22,783 nucleotides of DNA from Euprymna scolopes. Taxonomy: Eukaryota; Mollusca; Cephalopoda; Sepiida; Sepiolidae. The notes under the pieces are model-generated. The model was given only the letters and a program-made list of their open reading frames with translations. It was not told the origin of the DNA and made no database searches. A program made the translations under genes and the position numbers. Below, in pieces: positions 8,209 to 17,259 of this stretch (within the stretch, counting starts at the first letter, position 1; each line of letters starts with the position of its first letter). Location of the stretch: NCBI GenBank assembly GCA_024364805.1, contig CM044501.1, positions 51,630,307 through 51,653,089 of the forward strand, written 5' to 3'.

Positions 8209-9210
8209 ATACAGTGTGGGAATTTTAGAATGGTCTGACAAGGATTTGCATGACATGGATATCAAAACAAGAAAAGTTTTAGCAATGTTTGGTATATTTC
8301 ACATTCGAAGTAGCGTAGCAAGGCTGTATCAAAAGAGGAAAGATGGTGGGAGAGGATTGAAAAGTGTAAAAGATTGTGTTAGAACCGAGGAGATGTCGTT
8401 GAAGGAGCATGTGGTTAGAAGTGGGGAGTGGATGCTTAAGGTTGTGGCCAATGAAGTGGAGGTATGTGAGACCAAGGCTGATTATGTGAAACGTATGGAT
8501 AGAGAAAGGGCAGAGGAACTGGCTAGGAAGAAAATGCATGGAAGGTTTTTCCAGTATATAGCAGAAGTGGCTGATGAAAGATAATGGCAATGGCTTAGAG
8601 CTGGGTATCTGGCTAAGAGTACTGAAGCTTTTGTTTGTGCAGCACAAGAGCAGGCATTAGGAACACGATTGTTCAAAAAAGTGGTTTTAGGAGAGAAAAT
8701 TGCTGCAGAATGCCGGATTTGTGGTAAGACCTCAGAGTCAATTGCGCACCTTGCAGCAGGGTGTAGTTGACTGGCCCAGAGAGAGTACCGCAAAAGATAC
8801 GATTACATGGGACTCCGGATATATTGGGAGGTGTGTAAGAGGGTTGGGGTGAAGTGTGCTGGAAAAAGGTTTGAGGAGGTGCCTTATGAAGTGAGAACAC
8901 GTGAGGATGGTAAGGTAGAGGTATGGTAGGACAAAAGTGTCAGAACGACCAAGCAATTGGAACATAATCGTCCGGATTTGGTCGTCATTGACAAGGTTTC
9001 AAAAATCTGGCAGATTGTAGACTTCTCAGTACCTTGGGACAGGAATGTGAGAAAGAAGGAGAATGAGAAGTGGAGCAATTATGCTCCATTGGCCTTGGAG
9101 ATAAAGCATATACACGGGGTTAAAACACAAATAATCCCGGTCATAGTTGGTACACTAGGAGTAGTATCATGTCGTCTGGAAGGACAATTGAAAAAAACTA
9201 CAAATCCCCG
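8203..9210 (+). pseudogene. LINE C-terminal region: CCHC finger and PD-(D/E)XK-like endonuclease
   Basis: Frame 2 continues the LINE with KRKDGGRGLKSVKDCVRTEE, then WQWLRAGYLAKSTEAFVCAA, the CCHC finger, LAQREYRKRYDYMGLRIYWE, and the endonuclease RPDLVVIDKVSKIWQIVDFS, followed by VPWDRNVRKKENEKWSNYAP and IIPVIVGTLGVV. In this family the endonuclease nicks the target DNA for reverse transcription. Three stops (8582, 8768, 8927) interrupt the frame, so no intact protein is possible. The 122, 103 and 75-codon minus frames across it are shadows. Confidence 0.8.
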
Positions 9211-9318
9211 ATGTTTTAGGTGGCCTTCAACCCTCTGCAATTATAGGTACTACCAACATCTTTAGGAAAATCCTTGATCTTTGAAGCTCCTGGTTTGAAG
9301 CCGGGATTAAGGGAAATC

Positions 9319-9349
9319 CTCTGGAAATGAATCCCATCCCTTTCCAGAG
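9319..9349 (+). other. Hairpin in the LINE 3' UTR
   Basis: CTCTGGAAA (9319-9327) pairs perfectly with TTTCCAGAG (9341-9349) around a 13-nt loop, about 25 bp before the 3' end of the LINE. R2-type proteins are known to recognise a structured 3' UTR, so this may be part of such a signal. A weaker CCTGG/CCGGG stem lies just upstream near 9290-9305. Confidence 0.55.
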
Positions 9350-9372
9350 AGACGTTCATAAACGAAATCAGA

Positions 9373-9503
9373 ATTATTATTATTATTATTATTATTATCA
9401 TTTCTAATGAAATAAAAGATAACTATTATTATTACTATTACTAATAGAATAAGAGGTAAATAACTATTATTTTATAACTATAACTAATGAAATAAATGAT
9501 AAC

Positions 9504-9579
<76 letters not shown>

Positions 9580-9660
9580 TCTACGACTACTACTAATGGA
9601 ATAAAAGATAAATAACAATTAATGTTATCATTATTAGTAATGGAATAAAGTAAAGGTAAT
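9373..9660 (+). repeat. (ATT)n and degenerate array, right side of the LINE
   Basis: (ATT)n follows the LINE directly, then TTTCTAATGAAATAAAAGAT-type units and a long (TTA)n run at about 9506-9580, then two more unit copies to about 9655. The units match those at 6945 and 7300-7530, so the LINE sits inside one array. Confidence 0.8.
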
Positions 9661-9759
9661 CTGTTTGAGTGAGATTGTGTTTAATGAAAGTGGTGTGAAG
9701 TTGCTAAGAAGGTGGAGTTGTAATGTTTGCAAACAATTGACAATTCATTTCTAATATCT

Positions 9760-9809
<50 letters not shown>

Positions 9810-10560
9810 CTCCAAATGAATATGAGCTAACATTCTGATTTGATTAAAGAAATGTGTATGAAAAAATTATTTGGAAAATTATTTAGACAAGAATCTACTT
9901 CATTTTTTGATTTTATAACAAAAACTAAACTAATAAAAATTGATAAAAATCTTAATTCAAATGATTCAAAATATTATAACACAGTTAAAATATTATAATT
10001 TAAAAACATTTTAGAGTAATGATATATGTACTGGTACTGATAAGCAATAAATTGGGTAACTTATCTGGCATGAGAAAATAGAAAAATCTACAAAAACTAT
10101 TGAGTTTTATAATTTGATGAGTGTTTGTTTCAGATGATAAAATATATAGGAAGAACATATTAAAAAAAAACTTAGTGTTGAACTATGCTCTCATAAGGAG
10201 ATAAATAGCGATTATAGTTGTGAAGTAATAATGAAAAATGTTGTTTGGTTAATCTTTCCCAATAGTCATAACTATATTAATGATGCACAAATCTATTATA
10301 ATTTGAATTAATTTGCACTATTCAATTGTGTGTGTGTGTTTTTTTTTATTATATTTTTAAAATTAGTTTGGTTAGGTTAAACGACCCAATAAATAACTCA
10401 ACTCGATAAGAACATAGCAATTTTATTATATTTATTTATTAATTTTTTATTTTCTGAAAACACACTTCCTTTTAATCGGCTAACTCGCAAATGGGAAGAA
10501 GAGTGGGAATTATAAATTCTGCAAAGAGAACAGTAGCACAAATCTTTACAAGATGGCAGA
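9660..10560. repeat. AT-rich region with (TA)n at 9763-9808
   Basis: A 46-bp (TA)n run lies at 9763-9808 and a short (GT)n at 10329-10340. The rest is AT-rich sequence with no gene recognised. Confidence 0.6.
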
Positions 10561-10561
10561 C

Positions 10562-10676
10562 CTGTAGAATCAGATAACAGATCGGGGGTAGCTATCCAGG
10601 CCGATCTGATGAGTAAAAATCCGGCAATGAAGACAGCAATCATCACTAGGACCATGTAAACCCATTTGAATGTATG
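10562..10676 (-). CDS. Candidate host exon encoding a membrane segment
   Basis: On the minus strand an acceptor-like CATCTCAG precedes a frame reading HTFKWVYMVLVMIAVFIAGF, then LLIRSAWIATPDLLSDST, and a donor-like ACAG|GTCTGC follows. The hydrophobic run WVYMVLVMIAVFIAGFLLI would make one transmembrane helix or signal anchor, as in type II membrane proteins. If the donor is not used, the frame stays open to 10398 with low-complexity residues. Composition is richer in G/C than the flanks. No family is recognised, and no partner exon is found in the window. It could also be an unrecognised repeat. Confidence 0.3.
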
Positions 10677-10870
10677 CTGAGATGTGGCAAAGGTTTATGT
10701 TATAATAATTGTATTATATATTGATGCAGAGGTAATTCAAGGAAGGCATTTAACGTAAAATGTGATCTTTTGAGTCTAATCGTGGAGAGTAGACAATGCA
10801 TTGTGGATGTGTTGTTGAGAGCTTCCGTAACTTTCGCTTCTCCTAATTTGTCCTTCAGTCCTCATTTAGA

Positions 10871-11047
10871 ATGAGTGATTTTTCTGACAAAGAGAGAAGA
10901 AAATTGTATTCTAGGTCGGCAGTATTTTTGCATGAGCAGTCGCATGAGATGTTGGAAATTTTCTGTTTTTATTTCTATCCTTGTAGCCATGTAATTAATA
11001 AGAGTGCTGGAGGTAAACGTTTTATTGCACTGATGTTATTTGCTTGA
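10871..11047 (+). CDS. Hypothetical small ORF or first exon, 58 codons
   Basis: The frame opens MSDFSDKERRKLYSRSAVFL and then HEQSHEMLEIFCFYFY, with A at -3 of the ATG. A strong donor-like GGAG|GTAAAC lies at 11012/11013, after which the frame closes quickly. The N-terminal half is charged and helix-friendly, unlike a translation of AT-rich noise. No domain is recognised. It lies about 200 bp after the minus-strand exon candidate and on the opposite strand, so they would not belong to one gene. Confidence 0.25.
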   Translation: MSDFSDKERRKLYSRSAVFLHEQSHEMLEIFCFYFYPCSHVINKSAGGKRFIALMLFA

Positions 11048-11049
11048 TA

Positions 11050-11095
11050 GTCAGGGACCCGAACCTTGGATTAACCACTATGGAGGCAGGTGCGA
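11050..11095 (-). other. tRNA-like fragment
   Basis: The reverse complement gives CATAGTGGTTAATCC followed closely by AAGGTTCGGGTCCCTGA, which resembles an A box and a B box with the region between them shortened. It may be the remnant of a SINE head. No cloverleaf can be formed, so it is not a tRNA gene. Confidence 0.25.
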
Positions 11096-11311
11096 AGTAC
11101 TGGGACTGCTGTATTGCCATTTGGTGAATGCATTCTGGACCATGCAGTAGCTTATGGTGGGGCTTCTCAATGCCATACTAGTGAGTAATGTTATGGCTTT
11201 ACCTTATCACGGTCTACAAAAAATATTTCTTCACTTCTTTTTCTCCTTTACATTCCCTTTCTGCCCTGTTCTAACCAAGTCTGTCAACTTCACAAATCCC
11301 AAAACTTCATC

Positions 11312-11540
11312 ATGAGAATTCTCCAGAAATAATACAAGATTAAACCCAGAACTCCAACTTCCAATGAAGACTCCCACTAACACGTCTTCTTCTCCAATAT
11401 CAAGGGTCTACACTCCAACCTTCCATAGGTTGAAACCCAATTACAGGAGACCAAACCAGATCTATTATTCCTAAGCGAAACTAGCATTGGAATGACTATT
11501 TCCCTAGATGATTTCATGATTTAAGGATATTTATAGTGAT
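11312..11540 (+). mobile_element. APE-type LINE, N-terminal endonuclease part
   Basis: From MRILQ at 11312 one frame reads NIKGLHSNLP, then VETQLQETKPDLLFLSETSI and LDDFM, matching the start of the apurinic-type endonuclease domain of Jockey/CR1-like LINEs (an LR-ILQWN-RG start, then KPDLLFLSET). Several in-frame stops are present. Similarity fades near 11540-11560. The matching next part of the domain is found at 14540, on the other side of a Ty3/Gypsy element. Confidence 0.6.
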
Positions 11541-11760
11541 GGAGCACGTGCAAACATCACATAACTTTGATACACATGCATTTCCTGTGTCCTCTGACAT
11601 AGCCTCCATTTCCCTTCTCTTTATCCTCTTTTTCGCTTGGCACCAAGTAGTGCACATGTAAAAATGTGTGCACACCATAAACATGCATCATCGTGTGAGG
11701 TAAGGCTTGTATATTTTTTGTATAAATATTGTTACCTTTAAGATGCTTACACGTATAGCT
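11541..11760. other. Unassigned segment between LINE part and Gypsy terminal repeat
   Basis: The 104-codon minus frame across this segment (11557-11871) shows no known domain. It may be LINE sequence, flanking DNA or an unrecognised part of the Gypsy element. Confidence 0.35.
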
Positions 11761-11932
11761 AATACAGTATGAACAATGCAAGACTGTTATAATTAAGCTA
11801 TCTATTGCTTGTGTAAAATATGAACCATAACCTCTATTTGTGTACACTTCCACAGAGGTCAACACATACAAGCCACAATCACATGTCCTTACGTGACTAC
11901 CAAATTATTGCACCAATGTATGAACTTTGCTT
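11761..11932 (-). repeat. Terminal direct repeat (3' side) of the Gypsy fossil
   Basis: This segment matches 14278-14413 in the same orientation, from AATACAGTATGAACAAT to TATGAACTTTGCTT. It is interpreted as the 3' LTR. Outer limits are uncertain and no target duplication was identified. Confidence 0.65.
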
Positions 11933-11934
11933 TT

Positions 11935-12240
11935 TTTCCAGGTGAATACCATATGTCAGCAGAATATTGTGTGACATAGTCCATCTGTTGTAATTCACGA
12001 GGCGTGCATTTCCCATAAACCAGTGGTTTGTGGTCAGTGAAGATCATGAATTGTCTACATTCCAACATGTAGTGGAAATGTCTTGTTGCCAAGTATGGCA
12101 AGCAGTTCTCAACCAAAAACGCTGTACTTTTTCTGGGTCATATTTAGCTTGGCAGAAAAGAAAGACAAAGGTTGTGGTTCACCATTCCCTATCTGATTGA
12201 GAACATCCCCAACAGCTACATCAGAAGCGTCTGTTGAAAG
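11935..12240 (-). pseudogene. Gypsy RNase H region (fossil)
   Basis: The minus strand encodes ATRHFHYMLECRQFMIFTDH followed by KPLVY and then DIWYSPGK. This is the RNase H pattern of Ty3/Gypsy polymerases (H-F...L..R.F...TDHKPL, later a D-I..I-G block). It would degrade the RNA strand of the RNA-DNA hybrid in the living element. It belongs to a broken element. Confidence 0.7.
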
Positions 12241-12349
12241 AGCTTAGCTGCCGAGTCAGAGTTGATGTAGGAAAGTTTAGTCTAGTTCACCAGCGCGGTC
12301 TTGGATGCATAGAGGATGAGAGAGCTTCCACTGAGAGAGAGAGGGTCTT

Positions 12350-13005
12350 CTTTCACATGTGGTGTGAATCCGTGAGCTTGGACAACTGATGCAAGCAGTT
12401 TGGAAAGAAACGGTGGTAATAGTTCACGAGTCCAACATAAAGTTGTAATTGGTACAAGGAAGTAGACACCGGAAAATCCTGGACTGCTTGTACTTTTGAA
12501 GGCAAGGGTGTAAGTCCAGATTTGTCAATCTGATGTCCGAGAAAGTCCAAGGAATCGACACTGAATTCGCATTTCGCAACATTTATTAGTCCATAGGATT
12601 GTAAATGTTGGAAAACTTCAGTGACGTGAGTCAAGTGTTCTTCCTGTGAGGAGCTTGCAATGAGGATGTCGCCGATATACACGAAGACGAAAGGTAGTCC
12701 ACGAAGGACTTCATTGATAAATCATTGAAATACCTGGGCGGATTACGCAGTCCAAAGGGTAGGTGGGTGAACTCGAATAGTCTGAATGGTGTGCATATCG
12801 CTGTCTTAGGAATGTCTTCCTCAGCGATGGGAATCTGATTGTACAGACGGACTAAATCGATCCGGGAGAAATCAGTTGATCCAGATAAGGAAGCTGAGAA
12901 GTTATGCAGGTGTGGAATAGGGTACCTGTCTGGAACAGTCACTGTGTTGAGAGCACAGTAGTCTGTGCAGGGTCTCCAGTCTCGCTCCAATTTCTTAGGT
13001 ACCAT
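12350..13005 (-). pseudogene. Gypsy reverse transcriptase region (fossil)
   Basis: Recognisable blocks on the minus strand are [11 protein letters not shown] and YPIPHLHNF at the N-terminal side, then [73 protein letters not shown] and VGLVNYYHRF. The set and order identify a Ty3/Gypsy-type reverse transcriptase. The region is part of a broken element. Confidence 0.8.
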
Positions 13006-13299
13006 GAGTGGAGATGACCATGAGCACCATGGGTTGTAATGTGATGTCGCACATGATGTGTAACATTCTCCGTGTGGGAAAAGGGTTGGATGAGCTCAGG
13101 GAATTGGTTCAACAGATTTGCAAGCAATGCATTTGATGGGATTGCTGTGCGGATGCTTGGTGTATCACAGGAAAGCATACCGCGATGATGAATATACATG
13201 GAAAACAACGTCTAAGACCAAGGTCCAAAGTGAGAGATGAAGTACTGTAGGTTCGGATTGAACTGCCGTTCACAGCTTGTAGTGAAAATGACTCTGCTG

Positions 13300-13405
13300 T
13301 TGTATCATTATATTGTGTAGGAAGACTTACACTAACAGCAGCACCGGTATCCACAAGGAACTTTTGACGAGAGAGTGTGTCGAAAATATATAGTAGGTGA
13401 CACAA
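13300..13405 (-). pseudogene. Gypsy aspartic protease region (fossil)
   Basis: The minus strand reads RQKFLVDTGAAVSV, the D-T-G active-site motif of retroelement aspartic proteases with the usual flanking hydrophobic residues. It lies between the gag-like and reverse transcriptase regions, as expected. Confidence 0.65.
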
Positions 13406-13559
13406 CTGGAGAGATGGAGTGAAATTTGTTGTGCAATCCCACCGGTCTACTCGTTTAAATGTTCAGGTCTTTTGTAGGTGCAGGGTTGCTTGCATTTGCG
13501 TGTGTCGTTCCTGAAATGACAGTGATAGTAATATCGTGAGGAAGATCTGTGTCTTTATG

Positions 13560-14250
13560 ATCAGTGTCTGTCTCTAGAATTTCGTCTGTGGTTGAGCCGT
13601 GACCGTCTGTCTACTAGAAGGGCTTGAATTGCTTTGGTCAAGGCAGCAATTTTCGATAATTCTGGGCTGGAATTGGATGCAGAGGCTGTAGTGGCAGGTT
13701 TGGTTGCGACAGTGGTTACAGCTGATGCATGGTGGTAATTGTCAGCGACGCGATCGGCGATAACCGTTAATTGTGTCAGATACTTATCTCCAACGAACAT
13801 GGACAGCATGTGGTATAATTGTGGAGGCAGTTTCTCCAACCAAAGCTGCTGTAAGATATTGTCGTCCATCGTGCGTGCACGAAGCAAGCAAGCCTCACAT
13901 CTGTCTCAAAAGCTGAAAAGATTTTCGGTCGCCAATGGTTAACTCATTGAAAAGTTGTTTCAACCTGGCTGTTTCTGAAACACTTGCCCCTTCCAGAATG
14001 GCTTGCTTAAGTGCCTTATATGGATCTTCAGCAGGAGGTGCTCTGAAAATGTCCTCTACTTCTTCGGCAATATCTACTGGAAATGCCTCAATCAAATGAT
14101 AATACTTTTGCCTTGGGGAAGTAATCTTCCTATTTGCAAAAATAACCTCTATCTGAAAAAACCATATGTGTGGTTTTCGAGAATTAAAGGCAAGGCATCC
14201 TGAAGGAAACTAAGCTCTTCACAGCACTAGAAGCAGATTTATCTTCGGTC
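13560..14250 (-). pseudogene. Gypsy gag-like region (fossil)
   Basis: The minus strand encodes DPYKALKQAILEGASVSETA, then RLKQLFNELTIGDRKSFQLL, LQQLWLEKLPPQLYHML and LTVIADRVADNY. This matches the common capsid-type gag of animal Ty3/Gypsy elements (DPY..LK..I......E..RL..LF....LGD..P.QLLR, then L...FL..LP). A plausible beginning lies near 14250, inside the right terminal repeat. The region belongs to a broken element. Confidence 0.7.
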
Positions 14251-14277
14251 ATGGTGATGCAGAAAAAGAGGTAACAA

Positions 14278-14413
14278 AATACAGTATGAACAATCCAAGA
14301 CTGTTATAATTAAGCTATATATTGCACACTTCCACAGAGGTCAACGTGTACAAGCCACAATCACATGTCCTTATGTGACTACCAAATTATTGCACTAATG
14401 TATGAACTTTGCT
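14278..14413 (-). repeat. Terminal direct repeat (5' side) of the Gypsy fossil
   Basis: It matches 11761-11932 in direct orientation and is interpreted as the 5' LTR of the minus-strand element. The stretch 14414-14535 between it and the LINE is AT-rich and unassigned. Confidence 0.65.
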
Positions 14414-14539
14414 TTGCTTTGTTTTAAACAAATAATGTACTTTTATATATATACTGGTATAATGGTTTTCCTTATTACTAAGTCATGAACATGCTTTATA
14501 TGGTCTCGCAACATATTCTAACTTAACAGCTTAATCTGA

Positions 14540-17115
14540 CCCCCAAAATCATCATGGGGATGGAATATGTGCCTACATTAGAGATGGCTTTCCATGTGGT
14601 AGGAATATCCTCAGAGAAGACTCTAAATTGCCCTATATGTGCTTCCGGGTTGCACTTGCTCACACGACTGCGTTTATATTTACTCTCTATTGCCCCGACA
14701 ACAGCGGAGTTACTATCTTTAAGAGCATATCTGAGAAAATTGACCACATCCTATCTGCACATCCTTTGGCTAACATTTACATCTGCAGAAACCTTAATTT
14801 TATACAATGTGGAATGATTAGCCCACACAAACAACACAGATGGTGAGGGGAGATTCTGTTACGACTTTGCCATTGTTTATGACTTAACCCAAATTGTTCA
14901 TGAACCCACCCGTGTGCCTGACTCTGACGGTCAGTATGCAAGTCTTCAAGACCTTTTTTTTCGCAACTTGCCCTAAGTTATGTTAATCCTCAGTCTCATC
15001 TCCACTCGGTTGTCTCAGTCAAGACAAAAACAAAATATAATAAGTCCTCAGACGTACCTCTCCATTGTACAGGATATCGATACACTATGGCTGACTGAGA
15101 TAAATTCCATACATTTATATCAGATCTACTTCTGCATTCCAAGTTTTAAAAAAATGCATCCTCTATAGTATCAGACCTGACAGAATGGTTAATTGTAAGT
15201 ATAGCCTGCTTCATACCCTCCAAAAAATTCCAGCAAAAACCTAACAAATGCTGCTGCCATTACACATAGAAATCACTATTTCCATTGCTTTCAATGTAAT
15301 AGATGTACTGAGACTAAAACCACCTTCAGAACTGCTAGCAACCACCGTAAAAGAGTAATAAAGAATGCGAGAGAGTTGTATGCACAGTCCGTCAAGTCCA
15401 AAGTACCTAAGCGTTGGCTTGGTTCATACTAATTTTGGTAAATAACAAACAGGGTCCTGCGCGTGCTTTATCCCAATCATCATTAATGGGCCAGAAGTAA
15501 TCTTGTTAGCATCGGACAAAGCCAAACTCTTTGCCAAGAACTTTGCCCCCTGTATTTGCTCCTGTACCTGAAATCATGCTATGCGACATACAAATATCTG
15601 CGTGCGATGTTGCCAAGCTAATCAAAAACATTAATTTCAAGTATAGCAATTGATCCTGATTGCATTCCAATTATAGTATTAAAAAAGCTTCAACCAGAAC
15701 TAGCTCCCATGCTTATAAAGCTGTTTAAGCATTGTCAAGGAGAATATCTCATCAGGATGTCCCGTATTTAAAAATTTAAGTGATCGGTCATCTCCCTTTC
15801 AGTACAGACCAATCAGTCTCCTGTGTGCTATGAGTAAGTTGCTGGAATTTGTGGTAAATAAAGAAGCAAAAATAACCTCCTCAGTTGCATGCAATATGTT
15901 TTCTGTTTCGCTAGAGCTACAGCAGATAGGATAACAGTTATAGAATTAGCGAATCTTTCGATCGAGGCTTCTTTTCTAGGGAAAATGCTCTTGACATATC
16001 AAAGGCCTTTGATAGGGTATGATATAAACATCTACTCCACAAAATCTCCAGCTACGGTATAGCTGGAAATATCTTTTTAATTATTAAATCATTTCTCTCT
16101 GATAGGTTCATAAGAATAGTGGTTGATGGGCAGAAATCAGAAACTCACAATATTAATGCTGGAGTATCTCATGGGTCCATCCTCGATCCACCTATTTTTC
16201 TGATCTACATCAATGCTCACCCAAATCACATCCTAGGATCATTCATAGACATTTATGCTGATGACACTTCAATCTATGGCAACATTTCAAAGGCTGCAAG
16301 CAACCAAGTTTTTCTTTTTTTTCTCTTCTCTGATCTTGAGCAGATAGTGCAATAGGGAAAGAGGTGGCTGGTTAATTTTAATGTATCTAAAACCAAGCTT
16401 CTATCTTTATATCATCAACACTTTGATCCCCACCTGGCATCAATTGAAATAAATAGTGCTTATCTTGAGGAGGCTCCATGTTTTGACAAGCTTTTGTGTG
16501 TGACCTTTACTCCTAATCTGATATGGAACACGTACATCAAATTCGTTGTCCAGGCTGCTCGAAAAATGGTGGGATCATTTTACCGCTCCAGTCGATATCT
16601 CACTGCTGATGCAATTCTCTACCTCTACAAGAGCAAAGTACATCCTTATGCCAGAGTTCAAAATAGCCTTCCTAGCCTCTTTCCCACAGAATAGATGTTG
16701 CAAGGCTGTCTCTGCTTTATCGTTATTTTCATGGCACGTGCTCATCTGAGCTCCAATCTATGGTTCCTCCTTGCCTGACTGTCATGAAAAACACTCATCT
16801 AGCTGAAAACACTATCAATTATTTTCCCCGCTCTTTATGTCTAGCCCTAAACATAGATTATATGAACAAAGCTAATTTCTTAGATCTGGACGCCTGTGGC
16901 TGTAGAACTCTGTTCTGTTTCCCAGCTTTCCAACTGACTACTATATGGTCGTCTTCAAGTTCAACATGAACAAGTTTTGATGAGCCATCCTGTTAAATAA
17001 TCCAATTTACCAAATTTCCATTACTAACGATTACTATGATATTTTCCCTTTGACTATCATACACTCATTAACCCTTATCCTTGAGCGGCCTCCGGACCTT
17101 GATAAGTGGTGATTC
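14540..17115 (+). mobile_element. APE-type LINE (Jockey/CR1 group), decayed
   Basis: The copy can be followed through its whole ORF2 in changing frames. The endonuclease part is DGICAYIRDGFPCGRN, then SEKIDHILSAHPLANIYI and FAIVYDLTQIVHEPTRVPDS. The reverse transcriptase part is FQYRPISLLCAMSKLLE (near 15800), SKAFDRV (about 16005), VSHGSILDPPIFLIYIN and IDIYADDTSIYGN. The thumb and tail are FTPNLIWNTYIKFVVQAARK, then HRIDVARLSLLYRYFHGTCS and SELQSMVPPCLT. Many stops and frame changes break it. The 3' UTR from about 16990 matches the second copy at 21530-21700. Clade is inferred from motif wording only. Confidence 0.8.
15990..16355 (+). pseudogene. LINE reverse transcriptase core (YADD)
   Basis: The best-preserved part of the LINE reads SKAFDRV near its start (motif A), then HLLHKISSYGIAGN, FLSDRFIRIVVDGQKSE, GVSHGSILDPPIFLIYIN (motif B, with SHGSILDP in place of PQGSILGP) and IDIYADDTSIY (motif C). 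The YADD catalytic pair is kept. An in-frame stop ends the frame at 16353-16355, after DLEQIVQ. The protein would copy LINE RNA at a nicked target in an intact relative. Confidence 0.8.
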
Positions 17116-17259
17116 CTTTTTAATAATCCATTTGAAGACACATGATTAGATGTCTATAAAATGTGTAAATGGAGAATCATTAAATTACAGATATACTATT
17201 CTGCATAAATAGATCAGTGCATAAAATGAGAGCCAAGTTTATTGCAAGGTGGCAAAATT

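Larger units (their letters stand above)
7531..9372 (+). mobile_element. 5'-truncated RLE-type LINE, R4/Dong-like
   Basis: Domains occur in LINE order: reverse transcriptase from WIDYRKAYDMVP (motif A region, 7531) through GIFQGDSLSPLLF and HLLFMDDLKIF, then a CCHC finger CRICGKTSESIAHLAAGC (8711-8764), then a restriction-like endonuclease motif RPDLVVID...IVDF (8969-9025). The PD...D pattern and a finger before it mark the R2/R4/NeSL-type LINEs; the RT wording is closest to the R4/Dong group. The copy is truncated just 5' of motif A, changes frame near 8200, and has in-frame stops at 8582 (TAA), 8768 (TGA) and 8927 (TAG). It is bounded by (ATT)n on both sides. The 3' UTR has a 9-bp hairpin at 9319-9349. 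Confidence 0.85.
11761..14413 (-). mobile_element. Ty3/Gypsy LTR retrotransposon fossil
   Basis: Minus-strand parts occur in Ty3/Gypsy order from right to left: gag-like protein, aspartic protease, reverse transcriptase and RNase H, flanked by direct repeats at 14278-14413 and 11761-11932. The element is broken at several places and is shorter than an autonomous Ty3/Gypsy element. The direct repeats differ at about 7 of some 136 aligned bases by eye, so the insertion is not recent. It lies between two parts of an APE-type LINE. The subgroup is not resolved. Confidence 0.8.

Noticed and set aside
8279-9078. Several minus-strand frames of 64-122 codons
   Set aside because: Shadows of the plus-strand RLE-type LINE.
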